From Flammeovirgaceae bacterium 311 (GTDB taxonomy: Bacteria > Bacteroidota > Bacteroidia > Cytophagales > Cyclobacteriaceae), in NCBI GenBank assembly GCA_000597885.1, contig CP004371.1, forward strand, positions 3,550,501-3,614,500: a stretch of DNA of 64,000 bases. The letters run 5' to 3'. A model generated the notes under the pieces. The model made no database searches. It was not told where the DNA came from and worked only from the letters and a program-made list of their open reading frames with translations. The translations under genes and the position numbers were made by a program. Shown piece by piece: positions 8,652 to 19,300 of this stretch. Positions within the stretch are counted from its first letter, which is position 1; the number at the start of each line of letters is the position of its first letter.

Positions 8652-10175
8652 TTAAACCTTTAGCATCTCCAGAATATCTTCCACATGCTCGCGGGTGTTG
8701 CTTAAGCGGGGCACTTTGTTCTGCCCTCCCAGTTTACCGCGTTTTTCCATCCAGCGGTAAAAGGTGCCTTTTGGCGCGTGGTGTACAATGGGTGCCTGCA
8801 GCGCCATGTCCTTAAAGCGCTTGGCATCATAATCAGAATTAATCTTACGCAGCGTTTCATCCAGTACCTGCTCAAAGTGGTTTTTATCCTGAGGCGGGTG
8901 CACAAATTCTATGATCCACTCATGGCTGGCCTTACTCTTTTCTCCAAAATAGCGGGGCGCAGCCGTAAAGTTATCGATCTCGGCACTGGTTTGCCGGCAA
9001 GCCTCGGCAATGGCCTGCTCTGCATTTTCAATTACCACCTCTTCGCCAAAGGCATTGATGAAGTGCTTGGTGCGCCCGCTGATGATGATGCGGTAAGGAT
9101 TGACAGAGGTAAATTTCACCGTATCGCCAATATTGTAGCGCCAGAGGCCCCCGTTGGTGCTAATAATGAGCGCATAGTTCTTACCCGGCTCTACCTGTTC
9201 CAGGCTAAGCACCTTAGGATTTTCTTTCTCCAGCTCTGAAGTTTCGATAAACTCATAGTATACACCGTAATCCAGCATCAGCAGCATTTCTTTGCTGTGC
9301 GTCTGGTCCTGTATGCCAAAGAAGCCTTCGGACGCATTGTATACATCCTGGTAGTACATGGTGTCGGAGGGGATCAGCTTTTTAAACAGCTGCTCATAAG
9401 GCGTAAAAGAAACGGCGCCATGGGTAAATACCTCCAGGTTTGGCCATACCTCCAGCATATTTTGCTTTCCGGTAATTTCCAGAATCCGCTCCATCAGCAG
9501 GAGCGTCCAGGTAGGCACCCCGGAAAGGTTGGTAATATTATCGTTGATGGTTTCCCGTGCCATGCGCTCCAGCTTCTCGTCCCACTCGCTGAGCAGGGCT
9601 ACCTCCAGACTTGGGGAGCGTACCATCTGCGCCCAGAAGGGCAGGTTGCGCATAATGATGGCGGAGATATCGCCATATTTAGAGGAACCCTCACTATCCT
9701 GCTCATTTACCTGCAGGCTGCCACCAATGGCCAGGTTCTTACCAGTAAATATTTTGGTTTCGGGAAAATTATTAACGTAAATGGAGATCAGGTCTTTGCC
9801 GCCTTTATAGTGGCAGTCTTCCAGTGCCTCGGGCGAGACGGGTATAAATTTGCTGCGGCTGCTGGTAGTACCGCTTGACTTGGCAAACCAGTCGATTTTG
9901 CCGGGCCAGAGAATATTCTGCTCCCCGCGCATCATACGGTCTATGTATGGCTTAAGCTCCTCGTAGGTGCTAACAGGCACGCGCTCCTGAAAAGCAGCGC
10001 TATGCTGCAAATCGGAATAGCCCCATTTCTGGCCCCATTCTGTGCTTTTGGCAGTCTCGAGCAGGTTACGGAGTACCTGCTGCTGTACATCGTGCGGATT
10101 GTTCATGAAATGCTCCACCTCCTGGATGCGCTTTTTCATGAACCATGTGAGAACAGAGTTAAACAAATCCAGCAT
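8652..10175 (-). CDS. GH3 auxin-responsive promoter family protein
   Basis: The 507-residue protein is a bacterial member of the GH3 acyl-adenylate-forming family. Recognisable segments are KSSGTTSSRSKFIPVS (ATP-binding P-loop, about residue 95), YNASEGFFGIQD and the C-terminal GRTKHFINAFGEEV. In plants GH3 enzymes join amino acids to acyl acids; the bacterial substrate is not established. It is the last gene of a minus-strand cluster recJ-lptB-GH3, starting 12 bases after lptB. That points to an envelope or lipid-related acyl substrate, but this is inference. Confidence 0.88.
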   Translation of the reverse strand: MLDLFNSVLTWFMKKRIQEVEHFMNNPHDVQQQVLRNLLETAKSTEWGQKWGYSDLQHSAAFQERVPVSTYEELKPYIDRMMRGEQNILWPGKIDWFAKSSGTTSSRSKFIPVSPEALEDCHYKGGKDLISIYVNNFPETKIFTGKNLAIGGSLQVNEQDSEGSSKYGDISAIIMRNLPFWAQMVRSPSLEVALLSEWDEKLERMARETINDNITNLSGVPTWTLLLMERILEITGKQNMLEVWPNLEVFTHGAVSFTPYEQLFKKLIPSDTMYYQDVYNASEGFFGIQDQTHSKEMLLMLDYGVYYEFIETSELEKENPKVLSLEQVEPGKNYALIISTNGGLWRYNIGDTVKFTSVNPYRIIISGRTKHFINAFGEEVVIENAEQAIAEACRQTSAEIDNFTAAPRYFGEKSKASHEWIIEFVHPPQDKNHFEQVLDETLRKINSDYDAKRFKDMALQAPIVHHAPKGTFYRWMEKRGKLGGQNKVPRLSNTREHVEDILEMLKV

Positions 10176-10187
10176 AGCTGAAAAAAA

Positions 10188-10919
10188 TCAGATTTTACGA
10201 CGAAGTTCGAAATGCTGACCTAAGTATACCTTCCGTACCTGCGGGTCGGAGGCCAGCTCTTCGGCAGAACCGGCTTTCAGCAGGCGACCCTCATACATCA
10301 GATAAGCTCTATCAGTAATAGATAATGTTTCATTAACGTTGTGGTCGGTAATAAGGATGCCTATGTTCTTATTTTTCAGCTGCGCCACAATGGTTTGAAT
10401 TTCCTCCACGGCAATGGGGTCTACACCGGCAAAGGGTTCATCGAGCAGCACAAACTTTGGATCTACCGCCAGCGCCCTGGCAATTTCCGTACGGCGGCGC
10501 TCACCACCGCTTAGCACCATGCCCAGGTTTTTGCGCACATGCGTAAGGCTGAACTCCTCCAGCAGGCTTTCCATTTTTTCCCTTTGCTGTGCTTTGGAGA
10601 GCTTCGTCATTTCCAGTACGGCCAGAATATTTTCTTCTACGGATAAGGTGCGAAAAACCGAAGCCTCCTGTGCCAGGTAGCCTATGCCTTTTTTGGCACG
10701 GCGGTACATGGGCAGAGAGGTGATTTCTTCGTCCTCTAAAAAAATACGGCCTTCGTTAGGCTTGATCAGCCCCACGATCATATAAAAAGAGGTTGTTTTG
10801 CCGGCACCGTTAGGGCCCAGCAGCCCCACAATCTCGCCCTGCTCTACCTGCACGGACACGTGGTTTACCACCGTGCGCTTTTTATATTTCTTTACCAGAT
10901 TTTCGGCTCGTAGTATCAT
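10188..10919 (-). CDS. lptB: LPS export ABC transporter ATPase LptB
   Basis: The 243-residue ATPase has all ABC motifs: Walker [10 protein letters not shown] (35-43), Q-loop near [11 protein letters not shown], signature [15 protein letters not shown], Walker [14 protein letters not shown] and the H-loop ITDHNV. The text following the signature and the C-terminal YLGQHF are characteristic of LptB, which powers extraction of lipopolysaccharide from the inner membrane with LptF/LptG (not in this window). It lies between recJ (42 bases upstream) and GH3 (12 bases downstream) on the same strand. Confidence 0.94.
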   Translation of the reverse strand: MILRAENLVKKYKKRTVVNHVSVQVEQGEIVGLLGPNGAGKTTSFYMIVGLIKPNEGRIFLEDEEITSLPMYRRAKKGIGYLAQEASVFRTLSVEENILAVLEMTKLSKAQQREKMESLLEEFSLTHVRKNLGMVLSGGERRRTEIARALAVDPKFVLLDEPFAGVDPIAVEEIQTIVAQLKNKNIGILITDHNVNETLSITDRAYLMYEGRLLKAGSAEELASDPQVRKVYLGQHFELRRKI

Positions 10920-10961
10920 AAAAGGTTTCGGCTTGCGCTATTTGCCGTTCAGGCGCTCAAT

Positions 10962-12668
10962 CTATTCTTCAAATTTAATATCACGCAGGTACAATTCCAG
11001 AGTTCCTTCACCCCAGAAGGTGTTCTCTTCCAACGTATAGGCAATATCAAAACGCATGCCGCTGTCTATAAAATCAAAATAATCAGCCATATCAAAGCCA
11101 ACGGCCTCAAACGTAATACCGGTTTCTTCCTCCACCACCGATACTTTCAGGTGCCGGTTTTTCATGATGCGGGTTCTGCCGGCGGCCTTTACCTGCCTGG
11201 TCATAAACACTGGCTGCAGGTTTTCCGGGCCAAAGGGCGACATCTGTTTCAACACGCTGTAAAATTTAGGCGTGATCTGATCAAAGCCTAAAGGAATATC
11301 TATCTCCAGCTGTGGGATGAGTTGTTCCGGCCTGATACGCCTTGCTACTACCTCCTCGAACCGCTGCCTGAAAAGAGGAACGTTCTCAAGCTCCATGGTA
11401 AGCCCCGCTGCATACATATGGCCGCCATACTGCAGCAGCAGATCGCTACACTCCATGATGGCCTCATAGATATCGAAACCAACTACAGAACGCGCTGAGC
11501 CGGTGGCTTTGTTATTAGATTCTGTAAGAATGATGGTAGGGCGGTAGTAACAATCCACACAGCGCGATGCTACGATACCAATTACGCCTTTATGCCAGTC
11601 GTTCTTGAAAAGCACAGTGGTTTTGGCATTCTTGAAATCAGGATCCTGCTTCACCATTTCGTGCGCCTCCTCGGTAATGGTGCTGTCGAAGTTACGGCGC
11701 AGCGAATTTTTATCGTTGATGCCTTCTGCCAGAAAAGCGGCTTCCTCCAGTTCCTGTGTTAGCAACAGATTAACAGCTGCTTTGGCATGGTCGACACGGC
11801 CGGAAGCATTGATGCGCGGGCCAATGCCGAAAACAACATTGGTGATATCGATTGCTTTCTTGAAACCCGCCTGCTCTATGAGTGCCGATAAACCAGGCCG
11901 TGGCTGCATGTTTAGTTTTTTAAGCCCCCAATAGGCTAAAATGCGGTTTTCGCCGGTAATAGGCACAATGTCTGCAGCAATGCTTACAGCTACAAGATCT
12001 AAGTATTCATAGAGGTGCTCCAGTGGAATCTCGTTTTTAAGGCAGAAAGCCTGTAAAAATTTAAAACCAATGCCGCAGCCGCTTAGCTCTTTATAGGGAT
12101 AAGGACAATCGGAGCGTTTGGGGTCCAGCACTGCCACAGCCGGCGGCAGAATATCTCCCGGCAGGTGATGGTCGCATACAATAAAATCTACGCCGGCCTC
12201 AGCAGCACGCTTAATGGTATTGATGGCTTTTATACCACAGTCCAGGCTAATCACCAGCCCGAAATCTTCTTCAATGGCATAGGTAATGCCATCGTCTGAG
12301 ATACCGTATCCTTCTTTATAGCGGTCCGGGATGTAAAAATCCAGGTTAGAATAATGTTCTCGCAGGAAGCCGTAGGCCAGGGCTACAGAAGTAGTACCAT
12401 CTACGTCGTAGTCACCGTAAATCAGGATTCTTTCTCCCCGGTCAATGGCAAGCTCCAGCCGCTCCACGGCCAGTTCCATGTCTTTCATTTGCCAGGGGTC
12501 GTGCAGATCTTCCAGCTGCGGCCGGAAGTATTTGAAAGCCTCATTGTAACTCGTAATGCCTCTTTGCACCAGCAAATTAGCAATTACGGGGTCCACGTTT
12601 ATTTTTTCCGACAAGCGGGCAGCCGTCTCCGCATCAGCTCGTTCCTTTAATACCCACCGTTTTGTCAT
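10962..12668 (-). CDS. recJ: single-stranded-DNA-specific exonuclease RecJ
   Basis: The 568-residue protein carries the DHH phosphoesterase motifs of RecJ: GDYDVDGTTS (85-94), DCGIKA, VCDHHLPG and the DHHA1 region with ARSVVGFDIYEAI and GGHMYAAGLTM. It degrades single-stranded DNA 5' to 3' in mismatch repair and recombination. The start at 12668 (MTKRWVLKERAD) fits the family; six more residues would be possible from 12686. It is first in the cluster with lptB and GH3. A heptad-repeat array lies 56-97 bases upstream of its ATG. Confidence 0.94.
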   Translation of the reverse strand: MTKRWVLKERADAETAARLSEKINVDPVIANLLVQRGITSYNEAFKYFRPQLEDLHDPWQMKDMELAVERLELAIDRGERILIYGDYDVDGTTSVALAYGFLREHYSNLDFYIPDRYKEGYGISDDGITYAIEEDFGLVISLDCGIKAINTIKRAAEAGVDFIVCDHHLPGDILPPAVAVLDPKRSDCPYPYKELSGCGIGFKFLQAFCLKNEIPLEHLYEYLDLVAVSIAADIVPITGENRILAYWGLKKLNMQPRPGLSALIEQAGFKKAIDITNVVFGIGPRINASGRVDHAKAAVNLLLTQELEEAAFLAEGINDKNSLRRNFDSTITEEAHEMVKQDPDFKNAKTTVLFKNDWHKGVIGIVASRCVDCYYRPTIILTESNNKATGSARSVVGFDIYEAIMECSDLLLQYGGHMYAAGLTMELENVPLFRQRFEEVVARRIRPEQLIPQLEIDIPLGFDQITPKFYSVLKQMSPFGPENLQPVFMTRQVKAAGRTRIMKNRHLKVSVVEEETGITFEAVGFDMADYFDFIDSGMRFDIAYTLEENTFWGEGTLELYLRDIKFEE

Positions 12669-12723
12669 AGCCTTGTAAAATAACAAACAAAGCGGCGGAT
12701 TAAAAAGAGGATTGGGTAGATAT

Positions 12724-12765
12724 AGGAAGAGGGACCTGAGATTTGAGACATAAGACAGGAGATAG
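12724..12765 (-). repeat. heptad repeat array, RTCTC type, upstream of recJ
   Basis: Read on the plus strand the units AGGAAGA, GGGACCT, GAGATTT, GAGACAT, AAGACAG, GAGATAG follow one another with strict 7-base period (consensus near GAGAYAK). In the direction of recJ this reads as repeats ending TCTC. It is a different sequence from the CAATACC arrays but has the same period and position relative to a gene. Confidence 0.55.
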
Positions 12766-12897
12766 AAGTTTTAGGGCAGCTTTTTCTATGAAACCGTTTG
12801 AGCTTACTCTTTTAACGCTTCTTCCCTTTAACTATTCTGATCAACTGAATTTAAAAATTGGTTCAGGTCTAATACTACTACCCCGGCTTTCCTCTTA

Positions 12898-13656
12898 TCA
12901 ATGCACGTAACTGCCTGCATTGATATCAATGGTACTGCCGGTAGCATGATCGGCCAGGCCGCTGGCTAAAAATACAATGGTGGGCGCAATATCGGCCGGT
13001 TCGGTGAGCTTGTTTAGCGCAATATCATTGAGGGCATAATCTTCGCCATACTGGTCCATAAAATCCTGCGCCATATCGGTGCGGGTAAAGCCAGGTGCTA
13101 TGGTAAAAGCCTTGATGCCCTGCTTGCCGTAAGCCCGGGCCAGGCTGCGGGTAAGGGCTACCATGCCTCCTTTACTGGCAGCATAGGCCAGGTAATCGGC
13201 TGTATCGCCTCTAAAGGCTGCCCGGCTGCTGATGCTGATGATGCGGCCGCCCCCCTGCTGCTTAAAATGGGCCACTGCTTTTTTGCATAACAGCGCCGTG
13301 GCATTCAGGTTCACCATCATGGTGTGGCCCCAGTCGTGCAGCCAGGACTCATCATTTTTGTCCATATCGCTGCTAATGGCAATGCCGGCATTGTTTACCA
13401 GCACATCCACCCTGCCAAAAGCGCCTATTACCTGTTCCCACAGCTGTACAGGTCCGGCACCCGTTCCCAAATCAGCACCAAAGGCCTGGCTGCCGTTGCC
13501 AATCCCGGCTGCCAGCGCTTCTGCTTCTTCCCGGTTGTGGTTATAGTGCACTGCCACACGGGCTCCGCTTTTCGCCAGGGCTTCTGCAATGGCCCGGCCA
13601 ATTCCCCGGCTTGCACCGGTTACAAGTATATTTTTGTCTGTTAGATCTATGGTCAT
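12898..13656 (-). CDS. SDR-family oxidoreductase (FabG-like)
   Basis: A classical short-chain dehydrogenase of 252 residues: nucleotide-binding TGASRGIG (13-20), NNAG (88-91), catalytic Ser143/144, Tyr158 and Lys162 in YAASK, and the C-terminal ATGSTIDINAG. It is closest in style to 3-oxoacyl-ACP reductases, but its genomic setting (no fatty-acid genes nearby) does not confirm that substrate. NADP(H) preference is suggested by the Arg in the P-loop. Its 5' region is unusual: a CAATACC heptad array ends 12 bases before the ATG. Confidence 0.85.
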   Translation of the reverse strand: MTIDLTDKNILVTGASRGIGRAIAEALAKSGARVAVHYNHNREEAEALAAGIGNGSQAFGADLGTGAGPVQLWEQVIGAFGRVDVLVNNAGIAISSDMDKNDESWLHDWGHTMMVNLNATALLCKKAVAHFKQQGGGRIISISSRAAFRGDTADYLAYAASKGGMVALTRSLARAYGKQGIKAFTIAPGFTRTDMAQDFMDQYGEDYALNDIALNKLTEPADIAPTIVFLASGLADHATGSTIDINAGSYVH

Positions 13657-13668
13657 CTTATTTATTTG

Positions 13669-13710
13669 TATTGGGTATTGAGTAGTTGGTATTGAGTACT
13701 GGGTAGAGAA
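13669..13710 (-). repeat. heptad repeat array, CAATACC type (copy 2)
   Basis: On the plus strand six consecutive 7-mers can be read: TATTGGG, TATTGAG, TAGTTGG, TATTGAG, TACTGGG, TAGAGAA. In the orientation of the downstream SDR gene they read CTCAATA/CCCAATA. The array lies within the presumed 5' untranslated region of the SDR gene. Confidence 0.65.
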
Positions 13711-13805
13711 AGGGTATTGATTTTATGAGCAGGCAATTCACTTTAATAAATTAAACCTGCCCTGCATCAATTCTGATTTTCACATTAGCACATTAAAAAA
13801 TTAGA

Positions 13806-14645
13806 TTAACTACCTTCCACCTGCTCTGCCCACAGTTGTAGCAGCTTTTGGCTTACAGGGCCAGGCTTTCCGCTGCCAATGGAGCGGCCATCGATTTTAA
13901 CTACCGGCATTACGCGTTTGGTGGTGCCGGTAATAAAGGCTTCGTCGGCCTTCCCTACTTCTTCCAATGAAAAAATACGCTCCTCTGTTTCAATGCCCTG
14001 CTGCCGGGCCAGCGCCAGCACACCTGCACGGGTAATGCCTGCCAGGATATGATCCGTTGTTGGAGTGATTACTTTACCCCCTTTCACGATAAAAAAATTG
14101 CTGCGGCTGCACTCCAGCACCTCACCCTGCCAGTGATACAGTATCTCTGTAGCGCCGGCAGCACTCACCCTGGGCCAGTGCCTGATGGCATTCAGGTAGT
14201 TGGTGTGCTTTACCCCGGGCCAGTCGCGCAGGTACTCATCCGTGAGCAGACTCACGCCTTCGGTATAGGCTGTAGGTGGCGCAAGGATAGAATTTTCGAT
14301 GCGTATCACCAGGTTAGGTGCGGCAGGTGTGAACATATCTGCAGAATACCCACCCGTCAGCAGCAGACGCACCCCGCTTTCGGGAAAGTCATTCCGCTCG
14401 ATCAGCTCCAGAATAATCTTTGTCAAGGCTTCATCACTTTGCTGCAAAGCTAATCCCAGGGCTTCGGCAGAGCTGCGGAAGCGTTTCAGGTAGCGCTCCA
14501 GTAAAAGAGGTTTCCCCTGGTGGGTGCGGGCGTAGTCAAAAATCGCATAGCCCCTGAACATGCTTAGGTCCTGCAGGGGCAACACGGCTTCGTGGGCCGG
14601 TACAATACGATCATTAAAATAATAATACTTAGCTAAGGGAGACAT
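13806..14645 (-). CDS. class IV PLP aminotransferase (branched-chain/D-amino acid type)
   Basis: The 279-residue protein is a fold-type IV PLP enzyme. The PLP lysine is Lys146 in GVKHTNYLNAI. Conserved ECSRSNFFIV and GITRAGVLALA, which bind the cofactor phosphate, follow. Such enzymes include IlvE, D-alanine aminotransferase and aminodeoxychorismate lyase; the sequence alone does not settle which. The start at 14645 (MSPLAKYYYFNDRIVP) matches the family N-terminus; the 49 residues possible before it are unlike the family. It is monocistronic by spacing. Confidence 0.82.
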   Translation of the reverse strand: MSPLAKYYYFNDRIVPAHEAVLPLQDLSMFRGYAIFDYARTHQGKPLLLERYLKRFRSSAEALGLALQQSDEALTKIILELIERNDFPESGVRLLLTGGYSADMFTPAAPNLVIRIENSILAPPTAYTEGVSLLTDEYLRDWPGVKHTNYLNAIRHWPRVSAAGATEILYHWQGEVLECSRSNFFIVKGGKVITPTTDHILAGITRAGVLALARQQGIETEERIFSLEEVGKADEAFITGTTKRVMPVVKIDGRSIGSGKPGPVSQKLLQLWAEQVEGS

Positions 14646-14987
14646 CAACAATAGATTGATATTAAAAAATGCTTTGTACGAACAACGGCAGTAATTTGCA
14701 AAAAAGCAAAAGGGGAGGAAGAGGCAGCTTAGGATAAAGCTATGAGTTTTATTGAAGACAGGCTTAAACTCCTGGGCTAAATATGCCTGCATCTAAACAA
14801 GCTTCGCTGGTATATAGAATTTTGCTGTTCATATTTATCCCCGGGTTTCAACCCAGGCTTTGCTTAAGCTACCAACAGTAAACAAAGCATTAAACCAGTG
14901 TTGACAGCATTGGAGCGGGAAGAAAATCAGCATGCCTGCTTTGTTGTGCTTTAGACTTAAATAACGACTATTAGATTATAGATCATT
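14646..14987. other. spacer without recognised gene
   Basis: About 340 bases between two minus-strand genes. It should contain the promoter of the aminotransferase. I see a weak 5-bp inverted repeat (GGGTTTCAACCC, around 14846) but no coding sequence, RNA motif or convincing terminator. Confidence 0.4.
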
Positions 14988-15470
14988 TCACTCCTGCTCC
15001 CTCATTTCCTGGCGGCGCATGGGCATGGCATCAATGGTCTGGAAAAGGCGCTCGGTGGTGAGTAAATCGCGGCTGCGTAATTTTTCGCCTCCGTCTTTGC
15101 CTATCAGCAGTATAGCGGTTTCTTTTGGAGGAATAACATAGTGCTGCCGTAAATCCCGGGCATCTGTCTGCCCCAGTATTTTTCCATCCGGCAAAACTAT
15201 TTTATCTCCAAAAATATGGAAGGTCAGCAGGTCCCTTTGCTGAAGGCCTCTTTCCTGCTTCTGCAGTTCCCGGGACTGATTCCTGTAGCTTTCATCTTCC
15301 TCATCAGGCGCATAAAGGAGCAATAAGCGGTTTTTCCACTGATATTGATCTAGTAAGGGGGGTGCAGGTATTTCCATAGAGACTGGTTCTCCCGGTGTAA
15401 AAGAGAGCAATACTACAGCAATAGCTGTGATTAGCAATGTGCGTGTTTTACAGCTGTGGCTAAACTTCAC
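14988..15470 (-). CDS. DUF4174 domain-containing exported protein
   Basis: The 160-residue protein has an N-terminal signal (hydrophobic residues 10-25) and one DUF4174 domain. The typical features are a WKNRLLLLYAP strand, a Gln/Glu/Arg-rich helix, LTFHIFGDKIVLPDG and the late segment ETAILLIGKDGG. The domain has a thioredoxin-like appearance but no Cys pair is present, so it is not a reductase. Biological role unknown. It begins 6 bases after the stop of the cytochrome oxidase subunit III gene, so the two are co-transcribed. Confidence 0.75.
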   Translation of the reverse strand: MKFSHSCKTRTLLITAIAVVLLSFTPGEPVSMEIPAPPLLDQYQWKNRLLLLYAPDEEDESYRNQSRELQKQERGLQQRDLLTFHIFGDKIVLPDGKILGQTDARDLRQHYVIPPKETAILLIGKDGGEKLRSRDLLTTERLFQTIDAMPMRRQEMREQE

Positions 15471-15476
15471 TATACC

Positions 15477-16121
15477 TTAAAACATGATCAGGAAGTACAG
15501 GAACAGCGCCACCCACAGAAAATCCATAAAGTGCCAGTAGGTGGTGAGCATCTCCAGCTTCATCTTCTGGTAAGGGTTAGTTACGGTAATAAGCGTTTTT
15601 ACCGGATCTGTCGATATGCTGCTGGTGCGGATAAACTGGTGTGTCATGAAAAACATGGCCCCCACCAGGTGCAGAATGTGCAAGCCTGAAATAATGTAAA
15701 GATAAGCACCGCTGCTGATACCACTTAAGCCGTGCCCGGCCTGCTCCAGCTGATGCCACCCCCAGTACTGGCTGATGGTAAAAATAAAGCCAAGTACTAC
15801 GGTTATACCCAACATATTGCGGAGCTTTTTCATGTTCTCCTGCTCAAATGCCCGCATAAAGCGCGATACAAAATAAGAGCTGAACAGCAGCACCAGCGTG
15901 CTGAAGGTAAATGCTTTTGGAAGATGTATGGGTGCCTCGCCCTCCTGCAACACAGGGTGGTTGTTAGTGGCGGTAAAGGCAATGATCATGAACAGGAAAA
16001 TAAGGGTGCTGCCAAAAATGGCCAGGTAGAGGAGCATTTTGTGTGGGTGCAGCTTCTCAATTTTCTCCAGGGTAGCCTGCGAACCTGTATCGGTAATTTT
16101 TCTATTATGATATGGTAGCAT
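15477..16121 (-). CDS. cytochrome c oxidase subunit III (orphan)
   Basis: A membrane protein of 214 residues with about five helices. It has the COX3 signature ending ...TTYWHFMDFLWVALFLYFL, the start HPHKMLLYLAIFGST and the central GLHILHLVGAMFF. COX3 belongs to haem-copper oxidases that reduce O2 at the inner membrane. Subunits I and II are not adjacent, so this is a detached copy. ATG 16121 (MLPYHNRK) is chosen; a TTG at 16154 would add 11 residues. Confidence 0.85.
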   Translation of the reverse strand: MLPYHNRKITDTGSQATLEKIEKLHPHKMLLYLAIFGSTLIFLFMIIAFTATNNHPVLQEGEAPIHLPKAFTFSTLVLLFSSYFVSRFMRAFEQENMKKLRNMLGITVVLGFIFTISQYWGWHQLEQAGHGLSGISSGAYLYIISGLHILHLVGAMFFMTHQFIRTSSISTDPVKTLITVTNPYQKMKLEMLTTYWHFMDFLWVALFLYFLIMF

Positions 16122-16328
16122 AAAAAAATCTGTTATAAAAGTGTTGGGCTCCAAACCCGCTCACTAAAAAATAGAAGGGAAAACTTCTGCAAGCGTGATA
16201 TTTATAAAGCCGGGGCCTGTATTTAGTTTACTGTAGAAAATAAGGTTTGGTTGCGCCGCTTGCATACTATTTCTGCGCTTATTATCAGTACGATAAGAAG
16301 TTAGTGCACAGGCTAACTTTTTTCAAAC

Positions 16329-16336
16329 TAAATTTG
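16329..16336 (+). promoter_or_regulatory. possible -7 promoter element of mfd
   Basis: TAAATTTG matches the Bacteroidota -7 consensus TAnnTTTG and lies 32 bases before the mfd start. A matching TTG at -33 is not evident, so the call is tentative. Confidence 0.35.
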
Positions 16337-16367
16337 TCCCGCCTAATTACTAAAAGAGCAAAAACTT

Positions 16368-19300
16368 TTGAACTTGACGGTAGAAGATTTAAAAACCTTA
16401 TATACATCCGACAGCCTGGTGCAAACGCTGGCTTCCTATCTGGATCCTGCTAAAAAAAGCTGCCTCCAGATTAAAGGGCTGCGTGGCAGTCTGGATGCTG
16501 TACTGGCATCGGTTTTTTATAAAATCCATCAGCGGCCCTGCCTGTTTGTAATGCACGACCGCGATGAGGCCCAGTATTTCCTCAACGACCTGCAGTTTCT
16601 CACCGGCCGGCAGGAGGTGCTGCTGTTCCCCTCTTCCTGGAAGCGCCCCTACAGCTTTGATGAAACCGAAAATGCCAATGTGCTGCTGCGCGCCGAGGTA
16701 CTGAACCGCCTGAACCAGAAGGGCACCACCGGCGAGCTGGTGGTAACCTACCCCGAGGCACTCACAGAAAAAGTGATTAACCGACGCTCGCTTAAAGAAA
16801 ATACCTTTACCGTTCGTAAAGGAGAACGCTTAGACGTTCCTTTTATGGTGGAGCTGCTCCAGACGTACGATTTCGAGCCTACCGATTTTGTGTACGAGGC
16901 CGGCCAGTATGCAGTGCGTGGCGGTATTCTGGATGTATACAGCTTTGCCAACGAGCTGCCTTACCGCATAGAGCTTTTTGGCGATGAGGTAGAGAGCATC
17001 CGTACCTTTGATCCGGTAAGCCAGCTAAGCACCGAAAGCATCGACAGCATTTCCATAATTCCGAATGTACAAACCAGGCTGATTCAGGAAGAACGCCAGA
17101 GTCTGCTGGATTTCATGCAGGATGATACTGTTATTTTCCTGAAAGACTATCAGCAAATACTGGATGTGCTGGACAGCTATTTTGATAAAGCCAGCCATAG
17201 TTTTGCAGATGTGCTTAAATCGGCCGGCAATACCAAGCTGCTGATGAAACCGGAGCAGCTCTTTGAGACTTCCGCAACCTATAAAGATAAAATGCCCCTG
17301 TTTACCCGGGTAGAATGGGGCAACCGCTTTTATCTGAATCCTGATTATGAACACAGCTGGGAAGCAGAACCACAGCCCAGCTTTAATAAAAATTTTGAGC
17401 TGATAGCCGAGCGGATGGAGCGCAACAGCGAGGAAGGCCTGACCAACATCCTCGTAGCCGAACAGCAAAAGCAGCTGGAACGCCTCTCTACCATCTTTGA
17501 AGAAACAAATCCCTATCTGAAGTTCCAGACGCTGAACATAGCCTTTCGACAGGGCTTTGTAGACCGTGTACTAAAGCTGGCCTGCTATACCGATCACCAG
17601 CTCTTTGATCGCTTTCACCAGTTTCGCAACAAAAGCAAGTACAGCAAAAGCAAAGCCCTTACCCTGAAAGAGCTGCGCAGCCTGCAGCCCGGTGATTTTG
17701 TTACCCACGTTGACTATGGCATTGGCAAATTTGCCGGCCTCGAGAAAGTGGAGAACGGGGGTAAGGAGCAGGAAGCCGTACGCCTGATTTACCGCGACGA
17801 TGACCTGCTGTATGTAAGCATTCACTCCCTGCACAAAATCAGCAAGTACACCGGTAAGGAGGGAACACCGCCGCAAATCAGCAAGCTGGGCTCACAGGAC
17901 TGGGAGAATAAAAAGAAACGTGCCAAGAAGAAAGTACAGGATATTGCCAAGGACCTGATTAACCTCTATGCCAAGCGCAAAGAGGCATCGGGCTTTGCCT
18001 ACAGCCCCGATGGCTTTCTGCAGGCCGAACTGGAAAGCTCTTTTATTTATGAGGATACCCCCGACCAGGCCAAAGCCACTGCCGATGTAAAGGAAGACAT
18101 GGAACTGCCCCACCCGATGGACCGGCTGGTGTGCGGCGATGTAGGCTTTGGCAAAACAGAAGTAGCCATTCGGGCCGCCTTTAAAGCTGTAACCGACGGC
18201 CGGCAGGTAGCTGTGCTGGTGCCCACCACCATTCTGGCCATGCAGCATTATCGTACCTTTAACGAGCGGCTTTCCAATTTCCCGGTAAAGGTGGAGTACA
18301 TCAACCGCTTTAAATCTGCCAAAGACCTGAAGCAAACGCTACAGAATGTAAAGGAAGGCAAAACGGATATTCTCATTGGCACCCACCGCATTGTAAACAA
18401 AGATGTAGAGTTTAAGGACCTTGGCTTGATGGTGATTGATGAGGAGCAGAAATTTGGAGTAAAAACCAAGGAGCGCCTGAAAGAAATGCGGGTGAATGTA
18501 GATGCCCTTACCCTAACAGCCACACCCATACCTCGTACCCTGCACTTTAGCCTGATGGGCGCCCGTGATTTGAGCGTAATTGCCACACCACCCCCCAACC
18601 GCCAGCCCGTTACCACCGAGCTGCACTCTTTTAACGAAGAAATTGTGCGCGATGCCGTGAGTACAGAGCTGCGCAGGGGTGGCCAGGTATTCTTTGTGCA
18701 CAACCGTATCTCGGATATCGACAGCATTGGCAGCCTGATCAGGCGCCTGGTGCCTGATGCACGCATTGCCGTTGCTCATGGCCAGATGGACGGCGCTAAG
18801 CTGGAGAAAGTAATGGTAGCCTTTATTGAAGGGGAATTTGATGTGCTGGTAAGTACCAACATCATCGAAAGCGGGCTAGATATTCCCAATGCCAACACCA
18901 TCATTATCAACAGGGCGCATATGTTTGGTCTCTCCGACCTGCACCAGATGCGGGGCCGTGTGGGCCGCTCCAACAAAAAGGCCTACTGCTACCTGCTTAC
19001 GCCACCCGTGGCCCAGCTAAGCTCCGATGCCCGCAAGCGCCTAAGTACGCTGGAGGAGTTCAGCGATCTGGGTGATGGCTTCAGAGTAGCCATGCGCGAC
19101 CTGGACATCCGCGGTGCGGGCAACCTGCTGGGTGCCGAGCAAAGTGGCTTTATCTCCGATCTTGGTTTTGATATGTACCATAAAATCCTGGACGAAGCCG
19201 TTCAGGAGCTCAAGGAAACAGAATTCAGAGATCTTTTTGCCCGTGAGCTAAGCGAAGCCATCAAGGGGCCGGTGGTGCAGGATTGTACCATTGAGACAGA

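Noticed and set aside
14820-14870. Inverted repeat GGGTTTCAACCC as terminator
   Set aside because: Only 5 pairs, no T-run, and it lies upstream of the aminotransferase rather than after a gene.
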